This document shows, one piece after another, positions 63,526-64,000 of a stretch of DNA of 64,000 nt (the stretch's first letter is position 1; each line of letters opens with the position of its first letter). The position numbers and the translations under genes were made by a program. Below the pieces are notes generated by a model. That model saw nothing but the letters and a program-made list of their open reading frames with translations, had not been told where the DNA came from and did not search any database. This DNA comes from Lichina pygmaea (lineage: Eukaryota > Ascomycota > Lichinomycetes > Lichinales > Lichinaceae), in contig OY730171.1 of NCBI GenBank assembly GCA_963422465.1, forward strand, positions 3,782,001 to 3,846,000, given 5' to 3'.

Positions 63526-64000
63526 CAACTCTGGAGTAGTCTTAACAGTGGCAGACTTGGTGGTGGTTGTGGTGGTGGCAACAACAGGCATACTTTTCAC
63601 TAGACAGAAGGTTGAGACATGACCTTGGTTCCTATAGTAGAAGTAGAGGCCTTTACTTCAGTGATGTTCTCACTCTTCTGGTGTCAGCTTAGAGTGGCTG
63701 AGATCTATGGTAGGACTTGGTGGCTGTGGTGTGAAGACTGGCTTGATGAACCCTGGACACAGAACTGAAGCTCCTGACTGTGGAACTGAGGCTTGGGTGG
63801 GAGGTGCTTGACGTGGATGGCAAGAGTTGGCAGAAGTGGCATGCAACTGGTTATCCTGCAGCTGGCATTCCTCAACAAGCTTCTGATAGCTGATGTCCTT
63901 GAGGTTGATGCTGACAAGCTGCTTGGCAAGCTTTTCAGAGACAGCGCATTGAAGATAGTACTTCAAGACCTTGTTTTTGAAGCCTGTGCATGGAGTATAC
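63526..64000 (-). pseudogene. Gypsy family 2 gag, partial and decayed
   Basis: The C-terminal part of a Gag. It has a Pro/Gln-rich region and a decayed zinc knuckle near 63605-63650, where YFYYRNQGHVSTFC has Tyr in place of the first two Cys (TGY to TAY). The upstream part (63670-63966, YLQCAVSEKLAKQLVS) is open. It continues beyond the window. Confidence 0.7.

Larger units (their letters stand above)
52943..64000 (-). mobile_element. Gypsy family 2 element, split and running off the window
   Basis: A Ty3/gypsy element of another family, with its 3' LTR at 52943-53209 and its gag end at the right edge of the window. It is split by chromovirus I-b (56983-63520, duplication TTTTC). It inserted into LINE ORF1; the base five before it reads CCAAG, but the matching right duplication lies outside the window. 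A purine tract (GAAGGAGGGAGG on the minus strand) abuts the LTR. Confidence 0.88.

Overview
The window looks like filamentous ascomycete (Pezizomycotina-type) nuclear DNA. Four intact host genes are present. They are GC- and CpG-rich, have GT..AG introns, and encode conserved eukaryotic proteins: a forkhead transcription factor (3164-5488, -), a class V myosin (7634-13118, +, 7 exons), a Fap7/AK6-type NTPase (40713-42299, +, 4 exons) and a HAM1/ITPA-type NTP pyrophosphatase (42611-44461, -, 6 exons). Most of the rest is transposable elements, many nested in one another. Exact target-site duplications (TSDs) allow the order of insertion to be read.

Layout: 1-3163 holds a 5'-truncated Tad-like LINE relic and non-coding DNA. 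3164-13118 holds the divergent forkhead/myosin pair around a 2.1-kb spacer rich in GTAC motifs. 13119-19492 is non-coding DNA, a second Tad-like LINE relic and a CpG-free LINE copy. 19495-40488 is a stack of three Fot1/pogo-like DNA transposons placed end to end. The second carries a tiny gag-only copia-like element. The third carries a Ty3/gypsy chromovirus that is itself split by another chromovirus. 40489-44884 is a host island with the convergent FAP7 and HAM1 genes. 44885-64000 is a second repeat block with LINE copies, three tRNA-derived SINEs, a solo LTR, a second gypsy family (its right end lies outside the window) and a third chromovirus copy.

The most unusual signal is a 166-codon open frame in the chromoviruses. 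It is antisense to pol, lies between pol and the 3' LTR, and is preceded by a TATA box inside that LTR. It carries a C-x2-C-x6-C-x11-C-x2-C-x6-C pattern like a fungal Zn2Cys6 cluster. Two copies are fully open and gapless relative to each other, at about 64% identity by hand alignment, although the pol genes beside them are broken by stops. Other points of interest are a LINE/SINE pair sharing a 3' end, a gag-only copia-like element with a half-tRNA-type primer site, near absence of CpG in a LINE that keeps long open frames, and trinucleotide expansions in three of the host genes.

The chromoviruses decay mainly by C-to-T (G-to-A) change at CpG, giving CGA-to-TGA stops and YLDD-to-YLDN in reverse transcriptase. 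All exon structures, boundaries and alignments were made by eye; no search or alignment program was run.
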